Assembly: GCF_003555545.1 (NCBI RefSeq)
Contig: NZ_CP032157.1
Span: forward strand, 1,492,546-1,556,545
Reading direction: 5' to 3'
From: Paraflavitalea soli
Lineage (GTDB): Bacteria; Bacteroidota; Bacteroidia; Chitinophagales; Chitinophagaceae
DNA length: 64,000 bases
Each line of letters begins with the position of its first letter. The first letter of the stretch is position 1. This document shows, piece by piece, positions 28,624 through 38,600 of this stretch. A program made the position numbers and the translations under genes. Below the pieces are notes generated by a model that ran no database searches, was not told the origin of the DNA, and saw nothing but the letters and a program-made list of their open reading frames with translations.

Positions 28624-28658
28624 AAAAGACCGCCTCATTATTGTTGAGACGGTCTTTT
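28624..28658. terminator. Bidirectional terminator between convergent genes
   Basis: A 14-bp stem with one mismatch (28624-28637 with 28645-28658, 7-nt loop) begins with four A and ends with four T residues, so it can act for both the T9SS gene on the plus strand and the glycosidase on the minus strand. Confidence 0.85.
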
Positions 28659-28694
28659 GTATTTTGCGCATAGCTCAAAGCCCGCAGCTTGTTA

Positions 28695-31376
28695 TTACAA
28701 CTTGATCAGCTTCACTGTTTGTGCATTATTACCCTGTTTCACCTGCAGGTAATAAGTGCCTGCCCTGTAATTCGAACCAAGTGTAAACAGGCCATTCGCT
28801 GCCAGTCCGCTTCTTGTTTCTATGGTCCTGCCTGTATTATCCGTCACCACGATGTTTAACGGTTTCTGCGATGTGCTCAGGGTGATCACATAGAACTGAC
28901 CCGGAGAAGGATTCGGAAAGGCCTTCACCGTCAGGATGCCATCGGGGAACGGATCATTGGGTACCCTTGGTACCGTTACCTGCATATTTTGCGTGCTGCT
29001 GTTGCCCGCTGTATCCGTAGCCGTGATCGTGATGGTGTAGATACGGCCATTGCCCAATAAGCCACGTTCAGCCCGCAGCTTCACATGGTGTTGGTCCACG
29101 ATCACCCAGTCGGGGGCCAGGTTGCCATACAATCCACCCGTTACCGGTTCATTGCTCGTGACAGCAAGTGAAGTGCTGACAGGTCCGCAATTATCTGTAG
29201 CCACATAGTCAACCGTCACGTCTTTCATTTGGAAGTTAGGTGGCCATATTTCTGAAGGGTTTACCGCCGCATTCGTGATCAGCGGACTTTCCTTGTCTGC
29301 CACCTGTACCGTATAACTAAAGGTTGATGTGTTGCCGGCATCGTCCGTAACTGTCCAGCTTACCAGCGTAGCGCCGGGCAGGAATACAGTACCCTGCAGG
29401 CTGCTGGCCGCTACAGGTGCAGCTGCAACGCCCTTGTAAGTGAGTACATAACTATAGGTAAGTGAGGTGTCGCATCCATCAGTAGCGCTGATGTCCAACT
29501 GTGTGCCCGCAGTAAACTGGCAGGCTGCTGAGTCGGTGTTAAATACCTGGATACTGCCATTTGTAAGCGCAGGATCAAGCGCCGTGATCACAGGAGCCAG
29601 GTTATCCTTCACCGTAGCTGTAAACTGGCAGACGCCGGTATTGCCGCCTGCATCTGTTGCCGATAAAGTAACTATGATGTCCTGGCTGCCATTGATAAGC
29701 GTGCCGGCTGCGGGAGTTTGTGTTACTACGATACCCGGTGCTGCTGTCTGCCCGTTTACCAATGCCTGGGTGGTATAATCAGGTAATACCAGTGCGCAGG
29801 AAGCATCTAAGTACAGCGTTTGGTCAGGCGGACATACAATGGCCGGTGGCAGGTTGGACGCCCTGTTGGATACCTCACTTTCATTGTGGAAGTGATCCAG
29901 CGCCGTTACCGTATAGTAATAGGTAGTGCCGGGTATACCCGTTTTATCGGCATAGGCCGACGTGTCAGTATTCGTAATGGCCAATATATTATTGGCATTG
30001 CTGATATCGATGGTGCTGTCTTCCGAGCGGTAGATCACAAAACGGATGGCCTTGTCCAGTTCATCCGTGGCAACCGGTTTTACCCAGTTCAGGGCAATCG
30101 AATCGCCCGGGTATTTCACTACTGTTAAGGTTGCAGGCGCTGCCGGAGCTACACTATCGCGCCAGGGCATCCGGGGCAGCAAGGCAGGCTTCTGGTAAAA
30201 GAAAAGCCGCAGGGAATCGCGGAAGCCCAGCTTCGTGGTACTGCGCATACTACTTGTGTTGTAAATGGCCTCTCCCTTAATATTGGGATACAGCGGGTCC
30301 CTGTTCATACGCATTTCGTTGGGGATCATCGAAGGATTGGCCCAGTTGACACCCTGCGCCGGGTCATTCACCTTATAGCCCGCCATACCGATATAGATAT
30401 GCCTTCCATTTGCCTGGTTATTCCACCAGGGTACAATGGCTGCATAATTGGCGCCCGGTTGCCCGATGTACCAATACACCTGCGGTGCGATATAGTCTAC
30501 CCATCCTTCCTGCAGCCATTTTTTCGTGTCTGCAAAAAGCGTGGTATAATGTTCCAATCCACTCGTAGGTGTACCAATGGCGGGATTGGTGCTGTTGCGG
30601 TAAATGCCTGATGGCGATACGCCAAACTTTACCCAGGGCTTCAAAGCCTGGATGGTATCATTGAGTCTTTTGATCAGCAGGCTCACATTGTCACGGCGCC
30701 AGTCGGCCCGTACGGTGAATCCCCGTGGATCGAGTGTGAAGGAAGAATCATCATTATAAGGCGTAGTACCTGCTGGCGCAGCCGGCGGGTAGAAATAATC
30801 ATCGAAGTGTATGCCATCTACTGCATACCGTTGTACAATATCGGTGATCACACTGGTGATGTAATCCCGCACTACTGCAAGGCCCGGGTCCAATACCCGC
30901 AGCGTGCCCTGGCTCAACAGCCAGTCCGGATGCAGCCTGGCCACATGGTTGGCCGCAAAGCCGGGAAGGTTGGCTGTATTGGATACTGCCCGGTAAGGAT
31001 TGATCCAGGCATGAAATTCAATTCCCCGCTTATGACATTCGTCAATCATAAATTGCATGGGGTCCCAGTCGGGACTGGGCGCTTTTCCCTGTGTGCCAGT
31101 GAGGTCGGCCGACCAGGGTTCAATGCTGCTGGGATACATCGCATCACATTGACTGCGCACCTGGATGTACAGCGTATTGAGTCCGGTAGCTTTGTGGTGT
31201 TCAAGAATGGTAAGAAAAGCGGCCCGCTGCTGGGCGGGCGTTTGTGTGCGGTTGGGCCAGTCGATATTGGAGAAAGTGGCAATCCAGGCCCCGCGCATTT
31301 CCCGTTTGGGTGGTTGCTGGCCAAGTGCCAGCAGGTGAAAGGCAGTAAGTAATACGGCAAGTAAAGATCTCTTCAT
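28695..31376 (-). CDS. GHL10/DUF187-type glycoside hydrolase with HYR domains and T9SS signal
   Basis: This 893-residue protein has a signal peptide (MKRSLLAVLLTAFHLLALGQ). Residues about 25-395 form a GH10-like (DUF187) barrel: REMRGAWIATFSNIDWPNRT, YIQVRSQCDAMYPS, CHKRGIEFHAWINPYRAV, GIHFDDYFYPP and a late GWVDYIAPQVYWY. This is the layout of the DigH/GHL10 peptidoglycan glycosidase family. Next come a fibronectin-like domain (about 410-510), HYR domains (PPAIVCPPDQTLYLDASCAL and following) and the type A sorting signal (AFPNPSPGQFYVITLS, GTYYLQV). It is exported by T9SS. Cell-wall or polysaccharide cleavage is inferred from the family; the bond cut is not shown here. Confidence 0.87.
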   Translation of the reverse strand: MKRSLLAVLLTAFHLLALGQQPPKREMRGAWIATFSNIDWPNRTQTPAQQRAAFLTILEHHKATGLNTLYIQVRSQCDAMYPSSIEPWSADLTGTQGKAPSPDWDPMQFMIDECHKRGIEFHAWINPYRAVSNTANLPGFAANHVARLHPDWLLSQGTLRVLDPGLAVVRDYITSVITDIVQRYAVDGIHFDDYFYPPAAPAGTTPYNDDSSFTLDPRGFTVRADWRRDNVSLLIKRLNDTIQALKPWVKFGVSPSGIYRNSTNPAIGTPTSGLEHYTTLFADTKKWLQEGWVDYIAPQVYWYIGQPGANYAAIVPWWNNQANGRHIYIGMAGYKVNDPAQGVNWANPSMIPNEMRMNRDPLYPNIKGEAIYNTSSMRSTTKLGFRDSLRLFFYQKPALLPRMPWRDSVAPAAPATLTVVKYPGDSIALNWVKPVATDELDKAIRFVIYRSEDSTIDISNANNILAITNTDTSAYADKTGIPGTTYYYTVTALDHFHNESEVSNRASNLPPAIVCPPDQTLYLDASCALVLPDYTTQALVNGQTAAPGIVVTQTPAAGTLINGSQDIIVTLSATDAGGNTGVCQFTATVKDNLAPVITALDPALTNGSIQVFNTDSAACQFTAGTQLDISATDGCDTSLTYSYVLTYKGVAAAPVAASSLQGTVFLPGATLVSWTVTDDAGNTSTFSYTVQVADKESPLITNAAVNPSEIWPPNFQMKDVTVDYVATDNCGPVSTSLAVTSNEPVTGGLYGNLAPDWVIVDQHHVKLRAERGLLGNGRIYTITITATDTAGNSSTQNMQVTVPRVPNDPFPDGILTVKAFPNPSPGQFYVITLSTSQKPLNIVVTDNTGRTIETRSGLAANGLFTLGSNYRAGTYYLQVKQGNNAQTVKLIKL

Positions 31377-31504
31377 ACAGTATAGTTTGCAGGTTTGTGC
31401 TCTAATTTAGCGAAAGGCCTGCAAAATTTTGCGACTTTAGCGCCGTGTGGATAGAAAAATAACCGGCAAAAACACGCATGTGTAGGCGCTTACTGATGAT
31501 GTCA

Positions 31505-33109
31505 TTAATTCACTGAAAGACTGATCTTATTGACCCATAGCATTGTCCGGTCAAAATAGTGCAGAAACTGTTTCACCATAAAAGCACGGTCGATACTGGT
31601 TTTCTGATGGTATACCTCCCTGCCATTGATGATCACTTTCACCGGTTGCGATAGGTCGACCATCATCAAACTAATGTAAATGGTAATACTATCTGTTTTA
31701 TAGGTGTCGATCGTAAAGGTATTGCTGCAAAAAGTAGCCGTGGTTTGCGAAAGATCATTTCCGTATTCGATAGCTACTTTTTTAGTACCGTCCATATCAA
31801 AACTCCGTAAGGTATCTGAAAAATGTTCCTTTGAAGTTTTTCTTAAAGTATCTATCTGCACCTGTAGCCAGTCGCAACGGGAAAGGAAATTGCTGCCCGT
31901 AAACCAGGTTATTTTGTTATTGGGAAACGGTCGACTGGCCGTCTGCATATTCCGGAAGATCAATGGCAATACCTTTTTAGCATAGGGGTAATAAAAATGA
32001 TCTTCACCAGCGACGGTCCTGAATAGCCAGTTGGCGCCTAGCTTAGCGGCAAAAGCAGCCCTGGTCTTTACCGACAGGTTGTTGTAGAAATCATGTTCCG
32101 CTGAAAATGAAAAGACAGGTCTGTTGGTATAGTTCATAAAAGAGCCCCGGCCATTGGGCCATCCGTTGATCGCATAGAATTTGGCAAACTGTGTTGGGTT
32201 GCCCGTTGCAATATTGTAAGCACTGGAACCTCCATCGGAAAAACCTGCCAGGAACACTTTGTTGTCATCAATATTGAATATTTTCTTGGTTTGTATCACT
32301 GCCTTTTCAATGTTAATATATCCTTCATCTGTATACAAGGCTACCGACCGGTTCACTACAGGAAATATTTCAATCATATTAGCGTCTTCCAGGTAGGGAT
32401 AAGTAGGGTTCTCAAACTGGTAGCCTTTCTTTTCATCCTTAGGCAGATTCGGTCTGGCCCACCAGCCGCCGGGTATATATACCAACAGGGCATTGGGCTT
32501 ACGAGCATCGTAGTTTGTTGGGATATACAGGAAGTAAGGAATGTTCAAGGTGTCATTGATGCGGGTATAATATTTCACTACCCTTCCTTTTTTACCTGGA
32601 ACAGGATAAGCACTCCATTGCTGTAGCAAGGTATACAACGAATCATCAGGAATACTTTTGTCGGCCTGCCAGGTGGCAATTTTTTTGAGGTGATCGTTTT
32701 GTTGCACACCATACAATGCCGGGTCAATACTTTTCAGGAATAGGTCCTTCTCATTATTGAGCGATGTTTCGAAAGGTTTCCATCGCTTATCGGCTTTCAA
32801 CGACACGATCAGTGTATCGGTATTGATATCCGTTATGTCAACCCAGCCCATCTTCTTGCAAATATCCAAATACCTGAATGCAAGATCATGATCCCCGCTA
32901 TAGGCAAAACATGCCACCCCGTTCAAATAAGTGAAATAGGAGGGGTAGGGAAGGGGTTGCTGAAATGCTTTTTTATAGAGTGCTGCCGCAGCGGTATAAT
33001 CTTTCTTCTTAAAATGAAGTAGGGAAGCTGAATCCAGCAGTGTATTCACTGTTTGTGCAGTGGTACTCATTAATAACAGGAGAAGAAAAGGAAGAATCAG
33101 ACGCTTCAT
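31505..33109 (-). CDS. Secreted alpha/beta-hydrolase with TPR-like N-terminus
   Basis: The protein has 534 residues and begins with a signal peptide (MKRLILPFLLLLLMSTTAQT). Residues about 30-130 contain a short TPR-like helical region (LHFKKKDYTAAAALYKKAFQ, AYSGDHDLAFRYLD). The hydrolase domain (about 165-400) has the nucleophile Ser291 in GFSDGG, a probable acid at SAEHD, and a His in AGEDHFYYP; the strand ALLVYIPGGWW precedes it. A C-terminal beta domain of about 130 residues resembles a carbohydrate- or ligand-binding module. The family includes esterases and peptidases of carbohydrate or peptide substrates. The substrate is unknown. It is on the same strand as the AraC gene but with a 59-bp gap. 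Confidence 0.8.
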   Translation of the reverse strand: MKRLILPFLLLLLMSTTAQTVNTLLDSASLLHFKKKDYTAAAALYKKAFQQPLPYPSYFTYLNGVACFAYSGDHDLAFRYLDICKKMGWVDITDINTDTLIVSLKADKRWKPFETSLNNEKDLFLKSIDPALYGVQQNDHLKKIATWQADKSIPDDSLYTLLQQWSAYPVPGKKGRVVKYYTRINDTLNIPYFLYIPTNYDARKPNALLVYIPGGWWARPNLPKDEKKGYQFENPTYPYLEDANMIEIFPVVNRSVALYTDEGYINIEKAVIQTKKIFNIDDNKVFLAGFSDGGSSAYNIATGNPTQFAKFYAINGWPNGRGSFMNYTNRPVFSFSAEHDFYNNLSVKTRAAFAAKLGANWLFRTVAGEDHFYYPYAKKVLPLIFRNMQTASRPFPNNKITWFTGSNFLSRCDWLQVQIDTLRKTSKEHFSDTLRSFDMDGTKKVAIEYGNDLSQTTATFCSNTFTIDTYKTDSITIYISLMMVDLSQPVKVIINGREVYHQKTSIDRAFMVKQFLHYFDRTMLWVNKISLSVN

Positions 33110-33168
33110 GGCCTTTTGGGTCTAAAATTAATTATCTGGCGCCTGGCAGAATTGTACTCATGCGACAA

Positions 33169-34017
33169 TTATTCTTTCTGGTGAAATTGCCACCAGGTGT
33201 CAGCCTGCCCTATATGCTTCCCTTCTCTGAAAAAGGCTGCCGGGGTAAGTCCCGTTAATTTGCGGAATGTTTTGATCATATAGGATTGATCGAGGAACCC
33301 GCCCTCATAGGCCAGCCGGGTATAGCTATCTTTATTGTCGTGCAACACGCGCTGATCTACCACATACCGGAAGCGCGCGATCATACGAAACAATTCAGGA
33401 GAAATAGACAGGTGGCTCCTGAAATGCCTGTTAAGCGCCCGCGGGTGAAACCGGTTCTTGAGGGCTACTTCTTTTATGCTCAACAGGTGGTCCGGATCAC
33501 TCAGGTCTTGTATAGCTCCATTCAAAGCCTCGTAAGAATGCTTCCTGTAAACAGATAAGAAGAATGATTCCAGTAATGGAATACTTTCGGTAAGATCTTC
33601 CAGGGAAAAGCATTGCGCCACCATGTCGTCCCATAATGCCTTTTCCCTGGGATTAAAGGGTTGCAATTCTGCGGGGGCCAGTTCAGAATAGGATTGCTGT
33701 ATAAAATGGTTCAATCCCAGCGGAAAGAATACAATACCAAGTTTCTCCACCTTTCCCTGCTGTACTACCGTTCTTGTACTATGTTGCCGCGTGAGTAATT
33801 TAACCGTTGGTGCTCCCTCCGTACAGGTGATATGTGTTTCGCCGTTCAATTGCTCAACTACAGCATGGCGATAAAAAGACAGGGTTGTTTTAGTATGCGG
33901 AAAGAAGGAGTATTTGTTATAATAATGTTCATTATCTGTCCTGTCGATATAGAAATAGGAAATATGCTTTCGCAGCAGGGAATGGGTGGGCAGGTAGGTG
34001 TGAAAGAAATGGGCCAT
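33169..34017 (-). CDS. AraC-family transcriptional regulator with DUF6597-like N-terminus
   Basis: The open frame starts at 34101, but the ATG at 34017 (MAHFFHTYLPTHSLLRKHIS) is the better start, giving 282 residues and leaving 84 bp after the FAD oxidase. The N-terminal part (ISYFYIDRTDNEHYYNKYSF) resembles the DUF6597 domain found in many Bacteroidota AraC proteins. The C-terminal HTH domain has SIKEVALKNRFHPRALNRHF and YEGGFLDQSYMIKTFRKLTG followed by LTPAAF. It binds DNA as an activator in this family. The gene follows the FAD oxidase on the same strand, so it may regulate it. Effector unknown. Confidence 0.84.
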   Translation of the reverse strand: MAHFFHTYLPTHSLLRKHISYFYIDRTDNEHYYNKYSFFPHTKTTLSFYRHAVVEQLNGETHITCTEGAPTVKLLTRQHSTRTVVQQGKVEKLGIVFFPLGLNHFIQQSYSELAPAELQPFNPREKALWDDMVAQCFSLEDLTESIPLLESFFLSVYRKHSYEALNGAIQDLSDPDHLLSIKEVALKNRFHPRALNRHFRSHLSISPELFRMIARFRYVVDQRVLHDNKDSYTRLAYEGGFLDQSYMIKTFRKLTGLTPAAFFREGKHIGQADTWWQFHQKE

Positions 34018-34101
34018 ATCCTTGTTCACTATTCTTTTCAGTACTCGTTTAAAGTTCCAAGGTATGAAAATCCCTTCGTTGGCACAAGTCCCGCCGGCCA
34101 C

Positions 34102-35709
34102 TTACAATTTCGTTTCTGCCAACTCCTTCGGTGCATTAGCTATAAACTCATTCAGTCCTGTATCCTCCAGGAATTTGTTGGAAAATAAGCGGGCCTTTTT
34201 TTCAGTGAGCAGCGCACTGCGGTGGGCTTTCCAGGTAGTGGCTTTGTCGCCGTACATATGCTGCACCAGGCCGGGAAATGCCCAGTCTGCATTCTTGCCC
34301 CAGTGGATGGTAAAAGGAATATGATTGGCTTGCAATACTTCGATCGTGCGCGTACAGAATTGTTCCAGGCTGATCATCTTATTCTTTCTCCCCTTCCAGA
34401 TCAATCCATCGATCTCGATCATACAGGTTACGGGAAACTGTGTAAAGGCCAGGGTAGCCTTCGATTGCTTTACAAACCGCATGGCATAGATGCCGGGTAT
34501 AGGGCCTTCTTCCCGCGCCAGTTTGGTGAGCAGTTCCAGTGTTTTCGGTGAATCGGTATGGTCAACGCCTACGGCAATGGCAAAGGCCGGCCCCTGGTAG
34601 GGTGCGTCCCAAAAGATCTCTGCCAGCGTGCCGGTAGCTTCCAGGTCTACCGGAGGCAATACCGCAGTGCCCAATAATTTGATCAGCTTGGGAATACTGT
34701 TCTTGTATTTCTCGGCTATTTTGGTAAACAGGATAATGAGGTCGCGGTAGATCGCTGTCTTCATCCTCGGCAGCGGATCAGGGTATGCTGCCACATAGGG
34801 CTTTTTATAGAGCGCTTCCACCACATATTCCGGATCATCCACATAAGGATTGATAAACACCTTGTAATGAAAGGGACGATTCCCTTTTCCTTGTGCATCT
34901 GTTTCGCCCGGAATGGTAAACGGTGAATTGGCAAAGTCAAGCGTCTTCGCCAGCTCCAGTGCCAGCTCTTTATTGATCTTTTTTACATAGCGTTTTAATA
35001 AGTAACGGTCTTCTGTTTCGATGACCACGCCATGAATAAAGCCAAAGGCGCCAATGCCTACCAGGGCCGCATAGAAAAGGCCATCATTGCGTATGACCCT
35101 TGCTTTGATGCGCCGGGCAAATACATCCGACAGGGCTGGCGCCGTATGGCGTTCGAGGTACACAATATCGTTGGCGTCCGGGCCAATGATCAGGTTGATG
35201 CCCACTACACAGTCTTGTACTGCCCCTACACCCAATGCAGATCCATGTACACCGGTAGACAGACAACCGGCAATCGTTTGCCCATTGCTGGCTCCCGTAG
35301 CCTGGAGGGATTTGCCATGGTCAAAAACAAATTTGTGGATCTCCTTGATCACGTTGCCGCATTGTACAAAGAAAAGATTGGCCTGTTTGAAAGTGGAGGC
35401 GGGGTGCATCTCGTCATCGAGGATGGCTTTCTTCAGATTCATTTCGGCATTGAAATGCATATTGTCTTTCTGGTGCGCAATATGGTTCATGGACCAGGCC
35501 GAGCCATAGGCCCTGAATCCTTCCTGCTTATCCAATGCCTCCTTCAGCAGCCGTTGGATCTCTGTAGCAGCATCATTGTACCGGTCGATCAGGGAAGGCA
35601 TATTGCCCTTGCCTTCCAGGGAGGTCTTGTATAATACTTTGGTAGGGAAGGGGCCATTGTTATGGAACGTATCCCAGTTGCCTATTTCATGTTTGGTAGT
35701 AGTCGCCAT
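34102..35709 (-). CDS. FAD-linked oxidoreductase, PCMH/VAO type
   Basis: This is a 535-residue protein with an N-terminal FAD domain of the vanillyl-alcohol oxidase superfamily. The flavin-binding strands are seen in FRAYGSAWSMNHIA, FVQCGNVIKEIHKF and the typical loop TGASNGQTIAGCLSTGVHGS with the His-Gly pair of the PCMH signature. The substrate domain is about 250-530. No signal peptide is visible, so it is cytoplasmic. Members oxidise alcohols, aldonolactones or hydroxy acids; the exact substrate cannot be predicted. It is adjacent to an AraC regulator on the same strand and a small lipoprotein upstream. Confidence 0.85.
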   Translation of the reverse strand: MATTTKHEIGNWDTFHNNGPFPTKVLYKTSLEGKGNMPSLIDRYNDAATEIQRLLKEALDKQEGFRAYGSAWSMNHIAHQKDNMHFNAEMNLKKAILDDEMHPASTFKQANLFFVQCGNVIKEIHKFVFDHGKSLQATGASNGQTIAGCLSTGVHGSALGVGAVQDCVVGINLIIGPDANDIVYLERHTAPALSDVFARRIKARVIRNDGLFYAALVGIGAFGFIHGVVIETEDRYLLKRYVKKINKELALELAKTLDFANSPFTIPGETDAQGKGNRPFHYKVFINPYVDDPEYVVEALYKKPYVAAYPDPLPRMKTAIYRDLIILFTKIAEKYKNSIPKLIKLLGTAVLPPVDLEATGTLAEIFWDAPYQGPAFAIAVGVDHTDSPKTLELLTKLAREEGPIPGIYAMRFVKQSKATLAFTQFPVTCMIEIDGLIWKGRKNKMISLEQFCTRTIEVLQANHIPFTIHWGKNADWAFPGLVQHMYGDKATTWKAHRSALLTEKKARLFSNKFLEDTGLNEFIANAPKELAETKL

Positions 35710-35742
35710 TGCAATTCGTTTTAATGCGTATGATCTGTATTC

Positions 35743-35787
35743 CCTCGTTGCCTCAATGCCTTGTTGCCTTGATGCCTTATTGCCTTT
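35743..35787. repeat. Short imperfect repeat array (TGCCTT/TTGCC units)
   Basis: The stretch TTGCCTcaATGCCTTgTTGCCTTgATGCCTTaTTGCC is made of five imperfect 9- to 10-bp units. A closely similar array occurs in the opposite orientation at 53385-53416. It lies between the FAD oxidase start and the lipoprotein stop. Confidence 0.7.
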
Positions 35788-36145
35788 ACTGCTCCTTCAA
35801 ACACACATACTTGATCTTCACTTTCCGTTTTTTTCCAAAGGTGATGGCGCTCAGCAGCACCCCGCCGAAGGTTACCCGGTATTCAACAGAATAAAACCCG
35901 CCCGAAGGGCATCTTTCGATCAGGAAGAACTCTCCTTCCTGCAGCTTTAAGGAGATCGTGGTATCAATTACATGTACTTTTTTGCCCTTGTAGAAATTGC
36001 CGGAGTTATTAAGCGGATCAGGTTCAGGTGTTCCTTCCTTGTTTACGATCCGTACCGAATAGCAGGATGACAGCGAGATCATAATAATGAGAACGCCAGC
36101 CAATAAAGAAAGGTAGTGGCGGCATGTGCAGACGCGTATGCTCAT
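35786..36145 (-). CDS. Small lipoprotein of unknown function
   Basis: The protein has 119 residues. A signal peptide ends in a lipobox (IMISLSSC), so it should be a lipoprotein with the attached Cys near residue 28. The mature part is short and rich in Lys, with a beta-rich second half (GFYSVEYRVTFGGVLLSAIT). It lies upstream of the FAD oxidase on the same strand, with a 76-bp gap that carries a short repeat array. No family is recognised and no function assigned. Confidence 0.72.
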   Translation of the reverse strand: MSIRVCTCRHYLSLLAGVLIIMISLSSCYSVRIVNKEGTPEPDPLNNSGNFYKGKKVHVIDTTISLKLQEGEFFLIERCPSGGFYSVEYRVTFGGVLLSAITFGKKRKVKIKYVCLKEQ

Positions 36146-36365
36146 GTTGTGGCAGTTTTAGTGATGGCCATTATTATCCGCATGCGGCATGCAACGGATA
36201 AATAGCCCGGTTACATCAATAAATATCCGTATTATTTAAATAACAGCAGATACCACAAAGTGGTGATACCCCTGTCGATGCATCATTGTTTTAAAAATGA
36301 CACACCACAGGGGTACCAGGATCAAGAAACGAAGTTTATCTACACGCAGGCTGGCTGGCAGAGCA

Positions 36366-38108
36366 TCAGGATTGCTTTGACTTTTTGATCTCCATCAGCT
36401 TCTTGCCATGAATGAAGACTTTCAGGCTACGCCTTTTGAGTGATACAACAGGATGTTTTTTTACGTGGTCATCCATTTGCCGGTTATAAACAGCCAGGAT
36501 ATCCTTATAAGATAGCAGGCCTGTGATCTGCCGGCTGTTGGATGTACCCACCACCGGCAATACATCTACGTTCTCCTGCGCCATCAGTGCTGCTGCCTGT
36601 CCCAGACTATGATTGCCTGGTATAGAGATCTGGTCGGGTTGCAGGAGGGTCCCAATTAAAGGATGGCGGTCACGTGTTTGTGTGACCTGCGACACCAATA
36701 TTCTATCCAGCATATCCGGTTCGTACGAATGAGGTGTTTTAACGCCCCTGCGCGCGATCTTTTCCGTCATGATGGTATTCTCCATCAGGAAGAATGACAC
36801 GAAATAAGAGGCGCAGCAGGCTGCCAGCAAGGGCAACAGCGCATTGGATTGCGCGGTTGTTTCCACTGCAAAAATAATGGAGGTGAGCAAAGCCCTCGAA
36901 GCACCTGCAAATATAGCCGACATGCCCACCAGTGCCGCGAGCGACAAACTGATGCCGGCTTGCGGAAACAGGAGTTGCGCGGCAGTACCGAGCAATGCTC
37001 CCGTAGCGCCGCCGATCGTAAGCAAAGGCGCCAATGTACCACCCGATGTGCCGCTGCCCAGGGCGATGGCCCAGGAAAGAAATTTGAGCAGGCACAAGGT
37101 CAATACAAAACGGATGGGCAAACTGCCTGATAGCACATCCGTAATGTTTTCGTAGCCCACGCCCAGCGTACGGGGAGCAAAATAACCGATTATACCTACG
37201 GCCAGGCCGCCAATGGCAGGCCACCACATCCAGTGGATGGGCAGCTTTTCAAACATATCCTCAATGAAATACACGGCTTTCGTGATCAGTACCGATAATA
37301 CACCCAGGCAGATACCCATGATGCTGTAAGCAAACAAAGCTTCATTGGAAGGCATGCTGATAACATGGGCTATAAAGAATACTGGTCCCGGTTCAAATAA
37401 GAAATGATGCCCAGCCGCACCGGTAATGCAGGCCAGCGAAACAGGTATGATGGACCGGGGAGAAAATTCAAACAACAACAATTCAATGGCCAGGAAGATG
37501 GCCGCCACCGGGCTGCCAAATATGGCCGACATACCAGCGGTGGCGCCGGCAGCCAATAGTATTTTGCGTTCGTTGTGGGTGATCTTCAAAATCTGTCCGA
37601 TCGTAGATCCCAACGCACCGCCCGTGGCAATGATGGGACCTTCCGCACCAAATGGTCCGCCCGTACCGATGGCGATGGCAGAAGAGACAGGCTTTAGGTA
37701 AGTGATCGCAGGTTTGATCTTACTCTGGTTTACCAATATCTGTTCCATCGCTTCCGGAATACCATGCCCCCGGATAGCTTTTGATCCATATAACGCCATT
37801 AAGCCTACAATGAACCCACCAACGACGGGCACAATGATCACCAACAGGCCCAGGTGATGGGTAGCCGGACTGGCCGGCGCTATAGAAAAATGTCCGTAAA
37901 AAGCCAGGTTGGTCACGAGGTCGATCAGGTAGATCAGCAGCCGGGCAATACAACTTACACAGGCGCCGATGCCGATGGCCAGTAAAGCAATAGTAATGGT
38001 GCGTTTCTTATCAGGTTTGATATGTGGGAAAATATGCTCCGATGCCAGGGTCGATGCGAGCGATGTTGAAATAGGAATACCGCCCTGTAACTTGTTGTGC
38101 TTTGCCAT
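36366..38108 (-). CDS. ClC-family chloride channel or Cl-/H+ antiporter with CBS region
   Basis: The protein has 580 residues and about ten to twelve membrane segments (residues about 38-440). The family motifs are GHGIPEA (in place of the usual GSGIPE), GPFGAEGP with the gating Glu retained but Ala in place of the usual Arg/Lys before it, and GSGTSGGTLAPLL. The last 130 residues contain a probable CBS domain (LGQAAALMAQENVDVLPVVG). The protein moves chloride or a similar anion across the inner membrane, and the retained gating Glu is compatible with exchange. It follows a small membrane protein on the same strand after 15 bp, and the pair is divergent from an Fnr-like regulator. Confidence 0.9.
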   Translation of the reverse strand: MAKHNKLQGGIPISTSLASTLASEHIFPHIKPDKKRTITIALLAIGIGACVSCIARLLIYLIDLVTNLAFYGHFSIAPASPATHHLGLLVIIVPVVGGFIVGLMALYGSKAIRGHGIPEAMEQILVNQSKIKPAITYLKPVSSAIAIGTGGPFGAEGPIIATGGALGSTIGQILKITHNERKILLAAGATAGMSAIFGSPVAAIFLAIELLLFEFSPRSIIPVSLACITGAAGHHFLFEPGPVFFIAHVISMPSNEALFAYSIMGICLGVLSVLITKAVYFIEDMFEKLPIHWMWWPAIGGLAVGIIGYFAPRTLGVGYENITDVLSGSLPIRFVLTLCLLKFLSWAIALGSGTSGGTLAPLLTIGGATGALLGTAAQLLFPQAGISLSLAALVGMSAIFAGASRALLTSIIFAVETTAQSNALLPLLAACCASYFVSFFLMENTIMTEKIARRGVKTPHSYEPDMLDRILVSQVTQTRDRHPLIGTLLQPDQISIPGNHSLGQAAALMAQENVDVLPVVGTSNSRQITGLLSYKDILAVYNRQMDDHVKKHPVVSLKRRSLKVFIHGKKLMEIKKSKQS

Positions 38109-38123
38109 GTAAAATAAGACCAG

Positions 38124-38543
38124 TTATATAATGTTTGTTTCGTGTGTAGCCAGGTAAGGAATACAGAAGGAAGCCAGGCCGGAAATAATGATAATACCCG
38201 ACAGCAACTGACGGAACTCAACATTCAAATGAGCGTCTGAAGTGCGTTGAATAGAGGAATCCAGGAACAGGCATATACCTGTTATCAAAATGGCGATGGC
38301 CCAATATACGATGGTGCCACGTTTGTACTTGCTCAGGCCATAATAACCAAAGCCTGCTACCAGCAGTATAAGGGGGATGGCAAAAATGATGGATGCCACA
38401 TTGATGATAGCTGAAAGTTCAAAATAGGTCACCGTCCGGTAAATGTTATTGAAAACCATACATACTACGGCGGCAACGATACCGGTAAATAGTCCCGCCA
38501 TCACCGACCTGGTGAAAGGCGTGTGTAAATTGTCATTTTCCAT
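38124..38543 (-). CDS. Small four-helix membrane protein
   Basis: This 139-residue protein has four predicted membrane helices: about 15-32, 42-68 (including SAIINVASIIFAIPLILLVA), 78-95 and 113-130. It is the first gene of a two-gene operon with the ClC protein, 15 bp downstream. The family is not recognised. Its position, divergent from an Fnr-like regulator with palindromes between, suggests that it and the chloride transporter are controlled together. No function is proposed. Confidence 0.75.
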   Translation of the reverse strand: MENDNLHTPFTRSVMAGLFTGIVAAVVCMVFNNIYRTVTYFELSAIINVASIIFAIPLILLVAGFGYYGLSKYKRGTIVYWAIAILITGICLFLDSSIQRTSDAHLNVEFRQLLSGIIIISGLASFCIPYLATHETNII

Positions 38544-38600
38544 AACTTGTATTTTAACCTGTTTAGTTCAAAAAAGGTTGGAGTATCCAGCGGCAAGGGA

